From NCBI RefSeq assembly GCF_003231275.1, contig NZ_QKVL01000001.1:496001-560000 (forward strand): a stretch of 64,000 nucleotides of DNA. Reading direction: 5' to 3'. The notes below the pieces were generated by a model that was given only the letters and a program-made list of their open reading frames with translations, made no database searches and was not told where the DNA came from. The DNA comes from Pseudomonas huaxiensis (GTDB lineage Bacteria > Pseudomonadota > Gammaproteobacteria > Pseudomonadales > Pseudomonadaceae). Both the position numbers and the translations under genes were made by a program. Positions 51,643-60,678 of this stretch are shown one piece after another. The stretch's first letter is position 1. The number at the start of each line of letters is the position of its first letter.

Positions 51643-52917
51643 TCACCACTCCCTCACTGAGGATGTTATGGGCAGGTCTTTAACACCAACCGTGTATCCA
51701 TAGAAGTTGTAATGAGTTAGTACCCCTGCATTCGCGATCGCACAACTCACGCTACTGCCACAAAACACGTAGCCGAATCCACCACATACATCAGACCGGC
51801 ATTTAATGTTTCCAGAAAACAGGCTGCCCGTTACAGTACCGGTCCCGCTGTACCCTGTATTACCGTTTATGCCGAGTTGCCATCCGCCAAGCTCGCCCGA
51901 ACCGGCTGCTGTCCACACACCGGATTGGCAAGAAGATGTGAGGCACTGGCAGGTCAGCGGCGCGCCCAGATTGTTTTTCGACTGGATACCTATCTTCGGG
52001 CAGGCCTGTCCTTCGACAGCGGTGCTCTCGATGTCCAGGTATTCCCCAACTGTCACACGTCCATCCGCCTGGAGCGTGCCGCCGCGGATCTCCCCGCCGG
52101 TCAACAGGCCCTTGTCGTTCAAGACCCTGACCCAGTCAGTATCGGACTGATAGATGCCGCCTCCCCACTTTTCGTTCACCCACCCAGTGTCGTTCTGGCT
52201 TCTGAACCAGCCGTCCTTACTGGTGATATCGTTCGTCGTGGTGACAGCGCGGGCATTGTTAATGTCGTTGCCACCCATATCGATCGCCGTGTTCATCCGG
52301 TTGTACTCAGGGTGACCTGGAACAGCGTTGCGATAGAGGTAGTCGTTGGCAAGGTCTCCATCCATGAGGAACAGAGCACTCGCGGTATGACCCTGTCCTG
52401 GATTGATGCCGTAGTTGCTCAAGGCGAGCTCCCAGCCTCCACGGACTCCCTGGATGACCCCGGGCTTCAGCGCCGAAATGAAGCCGCCCGGCCCGCCCAG
52501 GTGCTCCGCGATCGTACGAATGCCCAACTCAGGGATCGCCTGGCCACCGGTGGTCACCACAATGGCCTCCAGCTGATTGGCATTCAGGCGCCTGGCCAGA
52601 CCAACGATGGTCTGGCCGAAGCTATTGGTCGAGCTGAAGCTCCCCGGCAGATATTTGGTGTTCTGCATCATGTCCACGGTAATCTGGACGGGCGTTGTCG
52701 GGCCGGCGTTGGAGAGCACCACGGCATAGTTGTCCTTCAGGTACTTGGCAAAGGCGTCTGCCACGGTCCGCTGCTGTTCGGCGGCGATCCTGTAGTCCTG
52801 GTGATTCCCCAAGCTGAACATCCACCAGGCTGCGAGGGAGAGCATTATGCTCAGCACGATCAGGCCGAACAGCGCATCGATGGTAAAGAAGCCAGCCTGC
52901 CCGCGTTTACTGGCCAT
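51643..52917 (-). CDS. pilV: PilV minor pilin / shufflon adhesin (cassette A active)
   Basis: The 424-residue type IV prepilin-like protein has a class-IV cleavage site after RGQAG (then FFTIDALFGLIVLSIMLSL). The conserved body ends in the shufflon N-terminal pattern GWFRSQNDTGWVNEKWGGGI. The variable tip starts at CQSGVW in repeat 4 and is cassette A (AAGSGELGGWQLGINGNTGY... to SVREW). PilV tips decide which recipient surfaces are recognised. Its start overlaps the end of pilT by 11 bases. Confidence 0.88.
   Translation of the reverse strand: MASKRGQAGFFTIDALFGLIVLSIMLSLAAWWMFSLGNHQDYRIAAEQQRTVADAFAKYLKDNYAVVLSNAGPTTPVQITVDMMQNTKYLPGSFSSTNSFGQTIVGLARRLNANQLEAIVVTTGGQAIPELGIRTIAEHLGGPGGFISALKPGVIQGVRGGWELALSNYGINPGQGHTASALFLMDGDLANDYLYRNAVPGHPEYNRMNTAIDMGGNDINNARAVTTTNDITSKDGWFRSQNDTGWVNEKWGGGIYQSDTDWVRVLNDKGLLTGGEIRGGTLQADGRVTVGEYLDIESTAVEGQACPKIGIQSKNNLGAPLTCQCLTSSCQSGVWTAAGSGELGGWQLGINGNTGYSGTGTVTGSLFSGNIKCRSDVCGGFGYVFCGSSVSCAIANAGVLTHYNFYGYTVGVKDLPITSSVREW
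51913..51931 (-). repeat. Shufflon repeat 4, inside pilV
   Basis: Same 19 bases as repeats 1 and 3, minus orientation. It separates the constant PilV body from cassette A and would recombine with the inverted repeats 1 and 2. Confidence 0.9.
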
Positions 52918-53851
52918 GCCAGAGACTCCTGTTCGATTGTGTGACGATGTCTTGCTCGATCATCTGGAGATGCCCGCTGCGGATCTTTTCGCGGATGGAC
53001 GGTGCGTCATCCAGTGTGAGCAACAGGGTTTGGAGTGTCAGCCGCGGCTGTCCGTGTTCTGGGCGCAGCAGGGTTTGATGAATCACCGCCGTCAACCCTT
53101 GGGAGAGCACCTCCATGGCATTGGGCATCACTGGCTCGGCGAGCACAGACAGACGCTTGATGGCCCCCCCTATGCTGCCCGCGTGCCCCGTAGAAAAAAT
53201 GAGGTGGCCGTTGATGGATGCCTTGATGACCTCAACTGCCGTAGCTGTGTCCCTCACTTCTCCGACTAGAATGAGGTCCGCGCGCGTGCGAAGGGCACGG
53301 ATCAGCGTTTCTGAGTAACCTCCCTGGATGCGGGAGACTGGCAACTGGATGCAACGGCCTGGGCCATGTTCCCCTTGCAGGAGAGTTTCTGGCGGATCCT
53401 CGACCGTCAGGCCAAGGCCTCCGAGGGACATCAGCCGAGCCTTGACCGCCGAGGCTGCACTGCTAGTCTTCCCAGTCCCCATCTCTCCGGCGAAATACAC
53501 AAGGCCTCTGGTTTCCTCTGCGAGCAGGCACTCGTAGATATGATCCGGCAGCCCAAGATCTTCGAGGGGGATGATGGTTGCTCTTGAGCGGTTCAGTACA
53601 AAAAATGCCTTGGTGAAGACATCCAGGTTGTACGTCACCCGCAGGAGCACTCGCTCTTCGAGCACAAGGGAAAACTCAGGCTCACGTGTCGTCTCGTACT
53701 GACGCAGACACTGTGCCCGAAGCTCCTGGATCTCGGTCAACCATTCCGCAGGAACGGGGGCTCGGCGGGGCTGGCCGGCGAGCCCCTTCACATCGGAAAA
53801 GTCGTGGCCAAGGTAGAGGTCCACGAAATCAGCATCTGCGATCAAGCTCAC
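52907..53851 (-). CDS. pilT: PilT-type pilus retraction/assembly ATPase
   Basis: The protein has about 314 residues. Walker A AGEMGTGKTSSA, an Asp box LTVEDPPET, LILVGEVRDTATA (Walker B) and a His box SINGHLIFSTGHAG identify a PilT/GspE-type secretion ATPase. I use the GTG at 53851 (AAGG 8 bases upstream, 11 bases after pilS ends); the frame remains open to 54088, overlapping pilS, without a credible site. R64 uses the name pilT for a lytic transglycosylase, so the name here follows Pseudomonas ICE usage. Confidence 0.8.
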   Translation of the reverse strand: MSLIADADFVDLYLGHDFSDVKGLAGQPRRAPVPAEWLTEIQELRAQCLRQYETTREPEFSLVLEERVLLRVTYNLDVFTKAFFVLNRSRATIIPLEDLGLPDHIYECLLAEETRGLVYFAGEMGTGKTSSAASAVKARLMSLGGLGLTVEDPPETLLQGEHGPGRCIQLPVSRIQGGYSETLIRALRTRADLILVGEVRDTATAVEVIKASINGHLIFSTGHAGSIGGAIKRLSVLAEPVMPNAMEVLSQGLTAVIHQTLLRPEHGQPRLTLQTLLLTLDDAPSIREKIRSGHLQMIEQDIVTQSNRSLWHGQ

Positions 53852-53862
53852 GCCGGCAGCCT

Positions 53863-54378
53863 TCAGTAGGTGGTCCAGGAGATCGAGTTCATATCGTTGG
53901 AGCAGCTTGTTGCTGCAGTCGCGGGAAGCACCTCGCCGCTGGTTGACGAACCACCGTTGATGGCAGTGGTGGTCTGCTTGTCCTTGGCGATCTTTGTGGT
54001 CAGCATGATGCAGGCCGCCTTGGGCACGTTGCTCTCGGAAAGAGTGAAGGTCATGCCATTGCTCACAAGTGTGACGGCGCCATTCCACTGATTCGTCAGG
54101 TTGGTACCTGAAACGCCCATGGAGCCGGTTCCGTCAATGGCGATCAGCGAAGGGACCAGGTTGGTCCCGGAGGTCCCGTATCCAGACGACCCTTTGAGCT
54201 TCTTCGCGTTGGTGATGATGGTGGTGATATTGCTTTGCTCTACAGCGGCATCAGAACTGCCGAGCATCTTGTAGCCGATCCAGGCGATGAAGCCCAAAGC
54301 AATGGTGATGAGCATGATCCACAGTGCTCCGTCGATTGACAGGAAGCCACGTTGTTTTTTGGGGGTAGAGAGTTTCAT
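53863..54378 (-). CDS. pilS: Major type IVb prepilin PilS
   Basis: The 171-residue protein has the prepilin cleavage site KKQRG/FLSIDGALWIMLI with a long N-terminal helix and two C-terminal cysteines (CIMLT, CSNDM) that may form the pilin disulfide. It should be the pilus subunit. No prepilin peptidase gene lies beside it in this window. Confidence 0.88.
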   Translation of the reverse strand: MKLSTPKKQRGFLSIDGALWIMLITIALGFIAWIGYKMLGSSDAAVEQSNITTIITNAKKLKGSSGYGTSGTNLVPSLIAIDGTGSMGVSGTNLTNQWNGAVTLVSNGMTFTLSESNVPKAACIMLTTKIAKDKQTTTAINGGSSTSGEVLPATAATSCSNDMNSISWTTY

Positions 54379-54400
54379 TGATTGCCTCTGGGCTATGTGC

Positions 54401-55567
54401 TTAGTGTTGGATTGAGTCCATCAGGCCGATGGCGAGCTGGAAGATACCGACCATCACGAAAATCATGAGCAGGCCCATGATTACTGCGGATATGGCTGTC
54501 AGGGACTTCGAGATTGTTTCCACGCGCTTGAGCATTTGCTCGAGCCAACGATTGGCAAACCGCTCCATGGATATGGCAAAGCTCTGTCGGGTGGCCAGGA
54601 CCTGCAGGAAGTGAATGGCCATCTGGTCTGGGAACTGGTGCCCTGCCAATTTGAGCGCAGTTCCGAAATCTTTACCCGAGCTCACTCCATAGTTAATGGC
54701 GTCGATCCTTTCTCGCAGCCATGGAGATGCGCTGCGGCTGAGGATGTTGAGTGCGCTCAACTGGCCTACGCCAGCGCGAAGCATCACTGACATGTTGAGC
54801 AGGAAGATCGAGCCATGCAGTACCTTGTAGATCGACCATGGTGGAATGCTCTCGAGTCGCAGCCTGGTGATTTGCAATAGCAGGCTGAGCTGTGTTTTCC
54901 ATGCCGGGCTGTTCGGTCGAACCTGTAAACCGCAGAAAAATGGAAGCGTCACGAACGACACGACGATCAGAGTAAACACCACCGCCACTATCAGCAGACC
55001 ATAGTGCGTGACCAGCTTGGATAGGGCATACAGAAGACCTGGGATGCCTGTCCACAGCTCAGGGTCTTGGCGTTGGGCCATCGACGGCACCATCCATGTG
55101 GCGATGACATAGAGCAGTGCGCCCATGAGGCTCCAAGTGATTGAAGGAAGCGCTACGACTGATATGACCAAGCGAGCTATGCGTTGGCGAGCCTCGATAA
55201 GCCGGACGCAATCCCTGAACGCTCCGACCAGATTGCCGGTTTTCTCCCCGGTCTCGACCAGGGAAGCCTCGTCATGTGGCAGGTGGCTCCTGCAGGCATC
55301 CGCCAGAGATTTACCACCGCGCACGAGCATAGCCACTTGACCACAAATGACCGACACAGGGTGCATCGTCGTTCCATCGCTGCTAAACGCTTTCGCAACG
55401 GTCTCCAGCGCTTCCTCGATCGCAATCCCGTCCTCGAGCACGCCCATCAGGCTTTCGTAAAACTGGATTCGTTCGTTCTTCCCAAACTGCTTAGCGTAGA
55501 AGGTGACTACCCATCCCTGGGCGGCCTCCCGTACGCCTGTCCAGAAGTCCTGAAGCAACTCAAGCAT
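54401..55567 (-). CDS. pilR: Pilus inner-membrane platform protein PilR
   Basis: The 388-residue GspF/PilC-type protein has cytoplasmic helical domains and three membrane helices (about 145-170, 195-220 and 355-385). It should anchor the PilQ ATPase. Its start overlaps the end of pilQ by 8 bases. Confidence 0.85.
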   Translation of the reverse strand: MLELLQDFWTGVREAAQGWVVTFYAKQFGKNERIQFYESLMGVLEDGIAIEEALETVAKAFSSDGTTMHPVSVICGQVAMLVRGGKSLADACRSHLPHDEASLVETGEKTGNLVGAFRDCVRLIEARQRIARLVISVVALPSITWSLMGALLYVIATWMVPSMAQRQDPELWTGIPGLLYALSKLVTHYGLLIVAVVFTLIVVSFVTLPFFCGLQVRPNSPAWKTQLSLLLQITRLRLESIPPWSIYKVLHGSIFLLNMSVMLRAGVGQLSALNILSRSASPWLRERIDAINYGVSSGKDFGTALKLAGHQFPDQMAIHFLQVLATRQSFAISMERFANRWLEQMLKRVETISKSLTAISAVIMGLLMIFVMVGIFQLAIGLMDSIQH

Positions 55568-57098
55568 CGGATTGCTCCATCAATTGCCGGTCGAAATCGA
55601 GCGGCCCCGCAAAGAGCTCGGCATCGCGTGGGTCCACTATGCCGCTGGTGACTTTCATGATCCCGTGGGCGATCTTGGTGATGCCGCCCATCTCGTTGAC
55701 CCAGTACCTGCGCGCAGCGCTTGCCCCGCGCCTGGTGAACGTATCCATGAGCTTGACGTTGGTCAGTAAGGTTTCGGCGATAACGGTGCGATCGACGACC
55801 CCGAGGTGCCTGCACTTGCTGCAGCCTTCACCGATCAGGTTGACTTGGTCGACAATCTTCAGTTGCTTCAAACGGACGAAGAGATCGCTGCTGATGCCGT
55901 GTGTATGGTCTCGGAGCGGGATGCGGCAGGCGGGACAGAGAACTGGCACCAGGGACTGGTTCGCGATCCCAGTGGTCAATAGTGGGTCGGTGACCAGGTA
56001 ATGAGCCACGCCCATATCAATCAGGCGCTGGATGGTGGCGATCACGTTGTTGGTGTGCAGTGTCGTCCAGCCCTGGTGGCCCGTCATGGCGCCGGTATAC
56101 GCTGCCTTGGCCGACTCCAGATCGCGTAACTCACCGTACATGAGGACATCGGGGTCCAGACGTACAGCATTGGTAATCCCGTCACCCCAAGTCTCGCCGG
56201 CGTAGATCGGTGATTGGTTAGCCTTAAGCGGATACTCAGGAGGATTCTCGAGCGTAAGAATGTGTCGGGAGCCACGGGTCTCGTCGTGCAGCGCGTTGAG
56301 ATTGACCTGCAGGGTCTTGGATTTGCCGGAGCCTGTTGGCCCAGTGATCAGGTTCAGCCCAAACGGAAGACCTCGCAGCCTTCTGAAATGCTCTGTCTGC
56401 TCAGGCAGAAAGCCGAGCTCCTCGAAGCTCTGCTTGGACGTGTCGTCGTACAGCAGACGCATCACCATCAACGGGCCATCCACCAGCGGTCGAGTTGCAA
56501 CCCGTGCTCCATACAGCCCGAGCTGGTCGACGAATTTGCGGCTAACGCGGGCATCCTGAGCGATATGGGGCTGGTAGTAATCGCCGGAGACATCGCACAT
56601 GCTGTTGTACAGAGCAGCGCAGAACTCCCGCCCTACGTCGCTCTTTTCCTGACGTACCTCTTGAAGGATCCCGTACAGCCGATATTTGATCTGAGTGACA
56701 TCATGCGAAACGACGATGTGAACATCACTGGCGCCGCGGTGATGGGCGTCTCCCATCAGCTCCACCACCTGGGCTTGACGCTGAGTCTCGACAAGAGCCT
56801 TCATGCCCGTCGACACCGAGGCCTGATATAGCGCTTTGATCTCCGTCATCGATGCGGAGATGACCTCGAAGTTGATCCCCTTGTGGTCCAACTGGTCCAT
56901 GAAGGACATGACATAGGGGTCGCGGACATGCTGGGGGGAGATGTACAACTTCCCATCGGCCGTCAGCGCAAGGACCTGTCGCAGATCGTCTTTGATTGGA
57001 TGAGGGCCGCCTGGTGCGGTCAGCACCGCCACTGGTAACGGTGACAATGCCAAGTCGACAGGCTCAAGGTCGACGGGCTCTGCGGATAGCTCGGTCAT
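55560..57098 (-). CDS. pilQ: Pilus assembly ATPase PilQ (GspE family)
   Basis: The 512-residue protein has Walker A LITGPTGSGKSKTL near 250, an Asp box LTLENPPEYPL, a Walker B region VLMYGELRD and a C-terminal zinc cluster (CPACRIP, then CSKCRHLG). It powers pilus extension. The ATG at 57098 is used; a TTG 6 bases upstream is an alternative. Part of one pil operon with overlapping genes. Confidence 0.88.
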   Translation of the reverse strand: MTELSAEPVDLEPVDLALSPLPVAVLTAPGGPHPIKDDLRQVLALTADGKLYISPQHVRDPYVMSFMDQLDHKGINFEVISASMTEIKALYQASVSTGMKALVETQRQAQVVELMGDAHHRGASDVHIVVSHDVTQIKYRLYGILQEVRQEKSDVGREFCAALYNSMCDVSGDYYQPHIAQDARVSRKFVDQLGLYGARVATRPLVDGPLMVMRLLYDDTSKQSFEELGFLPEQTEHFRRLRGLPFGLNLITGPTGSGKSKTLQVNLNALHDETRGSRHILTLENPPEYPLKANQSPIYAGETWGDGITNAVRLDPDVLMYGELRDLESAKAAYTGAMTGHQGWTTLHTNNVIATIQRLIDMGVAHYLVTDPLLTTGIANQSLVPVLCPACRIPLRDHTHGISSDLFVRLKQLKIVDQVNLIGEGCSKCRHLGVVDRTVIAETLLTNVKLMDTFTRRGASAARRYWVNEMGGITKIAHGIMKVTSGIVDPRDAELFAGPLDFDRQLMEQSDA

Positions 57099-57110
57099 GT
57101 TCAATGCTCC

Positions 57111-57629
57111 TCAGGGTTGGCCGGGGATGAGGCCAGGCAGGCTCTGTTGTGGTTGAGATACCACCCGGTTTCCAAACCCTAAGGGGAACCGCTTCCCCTC
57201 CTTGCTTAGTACCACCCCATCGAGCGTGATCTGCTGGACTCGGAAACCGTTGGGTACCTCGCTTCCCGGCTTGGCATCGACCTCGCTGCCGTCGCCGTAG
57301 ATCAGGCTTGCCCGCAGTTTCTGTCCTGAGCCGCTGATTTCTTTCACTACTGGCAAGGGCGACTGGCGCGGTGCAGGAGAGGTTGGGGTCACGGTGGGAG
57401 TGAACCTAGGAGCAGGGAGCTGCGCTACTGGCTGAGGGGCGCTAGGAAGTGTGCCGTTTGCTTCGAGTTCGGCCTTGCTGCGCTCGGCCTTTGCCTTAAA
57501 CAGGATGGTTTCGCTCTGCACCTTGCCGAGCTCGCCGACGTTGATGCCCGAGAGGTCGGGGACGGCAGCAAGGGCATTGGTGATCGGCAGCCAGCAGGCC
57601 AGGAACAAAAGGCTGAGGTTATTTCGCAT
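57111..57629 (-). CDS. pilP: Pilus assembly protein PilP
   Basis: The 172-residue protein has a signal peptide (FLACWLPITNALA), a proline-rich linker and a small C-terminal beta domain, the PilP layout that connects the PilO inner-membrane part with the PilN secretin. Overlaps pilO by 11 bases. Confidence 0.82.
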   Translation of the reverse strand: MRNNLSLLFLACWLPITNALAAVPDLSGINVGELGKVQSETILFKAKAERSKAELEANGTLPSAPQPVAQLPAPRFTPTVTPTSPAPRQSPLPVVKEISGSGQKLRASLIYGDGSEVDAKPGSEVPNGFRVQQITLDGVVLSKEGKRFPLGFGNRVVSQPQQSLPGLIPGQP

Positions 57630-58944
57630 ACAGGACTCCTGTGACCGACCAGATCAGGTGGTCAGCCTTGTATTCGGTCTTGATCTCCTGAAGGCGCAGT
57701 CCCTGGGTTGGCGCGCCATTGAAGGAGTCGTAAGGCAGAACGCCGGTGGTGTAGGAAAGCTGGTATTGCTTCCACTGAGGTGGTGGGGGCGGCGGTGGTG
57801 CCGGCTGGCCCGGCAGAGCTGGCTCCTGGGGAATAACCACCGGCATGGATTGCAACTGTGGCTCCTGAGAGAAACTGTGGAACCAGCTGGTCAAACTCTC
57901 GAGAGCGTCCTTGGCCTCGACCAATGCGTCGTCACCCGCAGCGTCAATGGCAATGTCGAACCTCAGGACCCCGGACTTTGCCTGGTCGGTGAATTCCGGG
58001 TATATGGAGAAAAGCTCTCTGACGGCCGTCGTGAAATCGTGAGCAGTGCTGTTACCAGCACGGTCGTAGGTCGCCACGATTTGAGAACCGTTGCACTCGG
58101 CCTTGTTGATGGGCCAGCCCTGAATATTCAGTGGCAACTGGTACATCACATGGCTGCATGCCGCTACGAAGTCAGTGACCGAGGGTTGTTTCGCCCAGGG
58201 ATGTTCCAGCGCCTGGAGAGGTTGCTCTGTACCTGTTTGCCGCTGTAGCTCGGCCAACTCCTCGAGGCGTTTCTTCTCCGCTTCGATGGCAGCCTGGCGC
58301 GCAATCTCTGCCTGGTGGGATTTCCATTGTGACCAGGCCAGCAGGCCGCCACCGATCAGGAGGACCACCAGGAACAGCTGGGCCAGTTCAGGCTTGGACA
58401 TCCCAAACACGAGGGGACGTAGCCGATACTCACGCTTGAGCCGAGATGGTTGGAGTAGCTCGTCGACGTCGATGAGCTCGCCACCCATGGCAAACTCGGT
58501 CGGCAAGAACTCTCGCTCGAACTGGATCCCGCGGCTGCGTTGCTGCAACACCCGCTTACGGACCTCTGATGCCGTGGCAATCAGGTCGCAGCCCGGGATG
58601 ATCCTGCCCTCATGGACCGCGACGATGGCATATCGGTCTTGATCGGCGTCGACGGCCCAGGCAGCAATCCACGAATCCCCGAGCTGGCCAGCCAACGTCG
58701 CAGCCAACGAGTACATGCCTTTGTGAACGTCAGAGGAGCGAGAGACAAAGCCCGCCTGGATCATCAGCGACGTTCTTCGGATAGCCACGATGTCCAGGCC
58801 GTGCTCATGGCCATACTGGCGGGCTTCCTTCATGTAACTGGTCATATTGCCCAAGGGCGTCCAAAGCATGCCAGTGACGAAGACGCGCCCTCTGTGCTGA
58901 ATGGTCTGCACCCGGCTCGACGGTTTGGGAGTGTCGCTGTTCAT
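57619..58944 (-). CDS. pilO: Pilus assembly protein PilO
   Basis: The 441-residue protein has a cytoplasmic N-terminal domain, a single membrane helix at about 195-215 (PELAQLFLVVLLIGGGLLA) followed by a coiled coil and a periplasmic domain with a proline stretch. It fits PilO of IVb conjugative pili. The ATG at 58944 is chosen; a GTG at 58956 lies one base after pilN. Confidence 0.82.
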   Translation of the reverse strand: MNSDTPKPSSRVQTIQHRGRVFVTGMLWTPLGNMTSYMKEARQYGHEHGLDIVAIRRTSLMIQAGFVSRSSDVHKGMYSLAATLAGQLGDSWIAAWAVDADQDRYAIVAVHEGRIIPGCDLIATASEVRKRVLQQRSRGIQFEREFLPTEFAMGGELIDVDELLQPSRLKREYRLRPLVFGMSKPELAQLFLVVLLIGGGLLAWSQWKSHQAEIARQAAIEAEKKRLEELAELQRQTGTEQPLQALEHPWAKQPSVTDFVAACSHVMYQLPLNIQGWPINKAECNGSQIVATYDRAGNSTAHDFTTAVRELFSIYPEFTDQAKSGVLRFDIAIDAAGDDALVEAKDALESLTSWFHSFSQEPQLQSMPVVIPQEPALPGQPAPPPPPPPQWKQYQLSYTTGVLPYDSFNGAPTQGLRLQEIKTEYKADHLIWSVTGVLYAK

Positions 58945-58956
58945 GAGCGCCGCCAC

Positions 58957-60678
58957 TTACAAGTTGTCCGGGAGGACAATTGGCGTCACCAGCACCACCA
59001 GGGCGCTGTGGGACGTCGAGCGGGTTCGACCCCCACCTAAGGCGAAGAAACTGGGGCTTCCCACGCCGGACTTGCCAGCGTCGTCGCTGTTTTCGTCGAA
59101 GCCAGTGAGAATCAGCGTTTCACCGCTGCGAAGGCGAACTTTCGGCGCAACGTTTTTGGTGTCGTAGTCTGGGATCTGTACTTTCGAGTCGTTGCTCTCA
59201 AAGTCGGCAAAAATAGGCTTGCTGCTGATGTTGAGGGTTATCCACAGCAGCAGGTTTTCTTTGTCCAGAAGCTTTGGCAGCAGCATCATGTTGAAGCCGC
59301 TCGTAATGGACGCAGGAGTCAGAGAGGTGGTGGACCCAACAGATGCTGTGGTCGAAGTTGAACTGGAGGAAACGTAGCCCTTGACGTTACCTATTTGGAT
59401 CGGGGCCGGCTGCAGGTTCAGCGTGGTCACCGATGGCGAACGCACCTCGGAGACGCGCCCTTGCTCTGACAGGGCTTGGACGACGGCCTTGGAGCCGGCC
59501 CACGGAGAGCTGGACGTATCGAGAATGCTGCCGCTGGCCGAGATCGCCTCTGAGCTGATTCCGGCGACGGTGTTGCTCAGGCCGAAGCCCCATTTTCCGG
59601 AGATGGACTTATAGACGGCGCTCCAGTTGACCGCCGTCTGGTCGCTGTCGCTGAAGTTCACCTCGTAGACCTTGACGTTGAAAAGCACTTGTCGAGTGAT
59701 GCTGCGGTTGGTCTCTTTCAGGTAGGCCGAGATGCGATTCAGCACCTCCGGCCGATCGCTAACGGTGAGAGTGCCGGTGGAGCGGGAGAGATATAGCCGC
59801 CCTGGGGGTTGCATGCTGAGCATGGCTTTGACGTTGCTCTCGATGTCGCTCATTAGCGAGGTCTTGTAGGTGGACTTGGTGCTCTGGTTGCTGCCGGACT
59901 CGCCCGTGGCCCCCCCCGAAGAGGTTGAGGATCCAGAGTCGCCATTGCCCGTGGAGGTCAGCAGGCCAGATTTGACGGTACTTTCGATCTCCAGCTCATC
60001 ACCGAACGTCCATACGTCGAAGGTTCGGGTGTCGAAGTACGTGATGCGTACGCCCTGCAGTTCAGGGTCGAAGTGCCAAGATAGCCCCAGGCGAGCGGTG
60101 GTCTGGTTCAGCAACCCCGAAACGTTGCCGTTATAGTTCAGCCCGGAAATTTGGCCTCCAACGTTACCGCTCAAGCTGAGGTCGAACGAACTGGCACTGC
60201 CCGGTACAGCGCCGGCGATGCCGGTTGGCATGAGACCAGCCAGGCTGTCTGGATCTGTTAAAGCCTGAGCAGTGCCCCGTGTAGCTGCGCCGGCAGGCTT
60301 CGAGGAGAGGATCGCGGGATTCAATGCGTCAGGCGCTACGATGACCTGCAGACCGGTTTCCTTGGTGATCAGCTGAGCCACGTCAGTGATTGAGACTGAT
60401 CCAGCAGGCCGATAGGAAATATTCCGGTCCAGGCTGAATGGAAGCCCGCGCCTGGTCACCAGTGGCTCCGTAGAGACCCACGGCTTATTGCTGAAAACGA
60501 CCGTGTCGCGGTTCTGCTGTGGCTGCTGGTTCTGCAGGAACTTGTTGTACTGGCTAGCCGTGCGGCCCTGGAACTCTGCTCGGTCGAACGACTCATTGAC
60601 CCGTTGCACGGCACAACTGCTCAGCAGGGCCAGAGCAATTGGAGTCAGTGCCCAGTGGACCCAGGGAAACTTGGTCAT
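58957..60678 (-). CDS. pilN: Outer-membrane lipoprotein secretin PilN
   Basis: The 573-residue protein has a lipobox near LALLSSCAV, N-domains with STN-like features (NISYRPAGSVSITDVAQLI), a serine/glycine-rich spacer (about 245-270) and a C-terminal secretin domain with VKLRLRSGETLILTGF-type ending. It forms the pilus outer-membrane channel. Start overlaps pilL by 4 bases (ATGA). Confidence 0.87.
   Translation of the reverse strand: MTKFPWVHWALTPIALALLSSCAVQRVNESFDRAEFQGRTASQYNKFLQNQQPQQNRDTVVFSNKPWVSTEPLVTRRGLPFSLDRNISYRPAGSVSITDVAQLITKETGLQVIVAPDALNPAILSSKPAGAATRGTAQALTDPDSLAGLMPTGIAGAVPGSASSFDLSLSGNVGGQISGLNYNGNVSGLLNQTTARLGLSWHFDPELQGVRITYFDTRTFDVWTFGDELEIESTVKSGLLTSTGNGDSGSSTSSGGATGESGSNQSTKSTYKTSLMSDIESNVKAMLSMQPPGRLYLSRSTGTLTVSDRPEVLNRISAYLKETNRSITRQVLFNVKVYEVNFSDSDQTAVNWSAVYKSISGKWGFGLSNTVAGISSEAISASGSILDTSSSPWAGSKAVVQALSEQGRVSEVRSPSVTTLNLQPAPIQIGNVKGYVSSSSTSTTASVGSTTSLTPASITSGFNMMLLPKLLDKENLLLWITLNISSKPIFADFESNDSKVQIPDYDTKNVAPKVRLRSGETLILTGFDENSDDAGKSGVGSPSFFALGGGRTRSTSHSALVVLVTPIVLPDNL

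Noticed and set aside
51877..52944. Plus-strand open frame of 355 codons opposite pilV
   Set aside because: It covers the pilV body in antisense and would read into shufflon repeat 4. The minus-strand pilV has clear prepilin and shufflon motifs.
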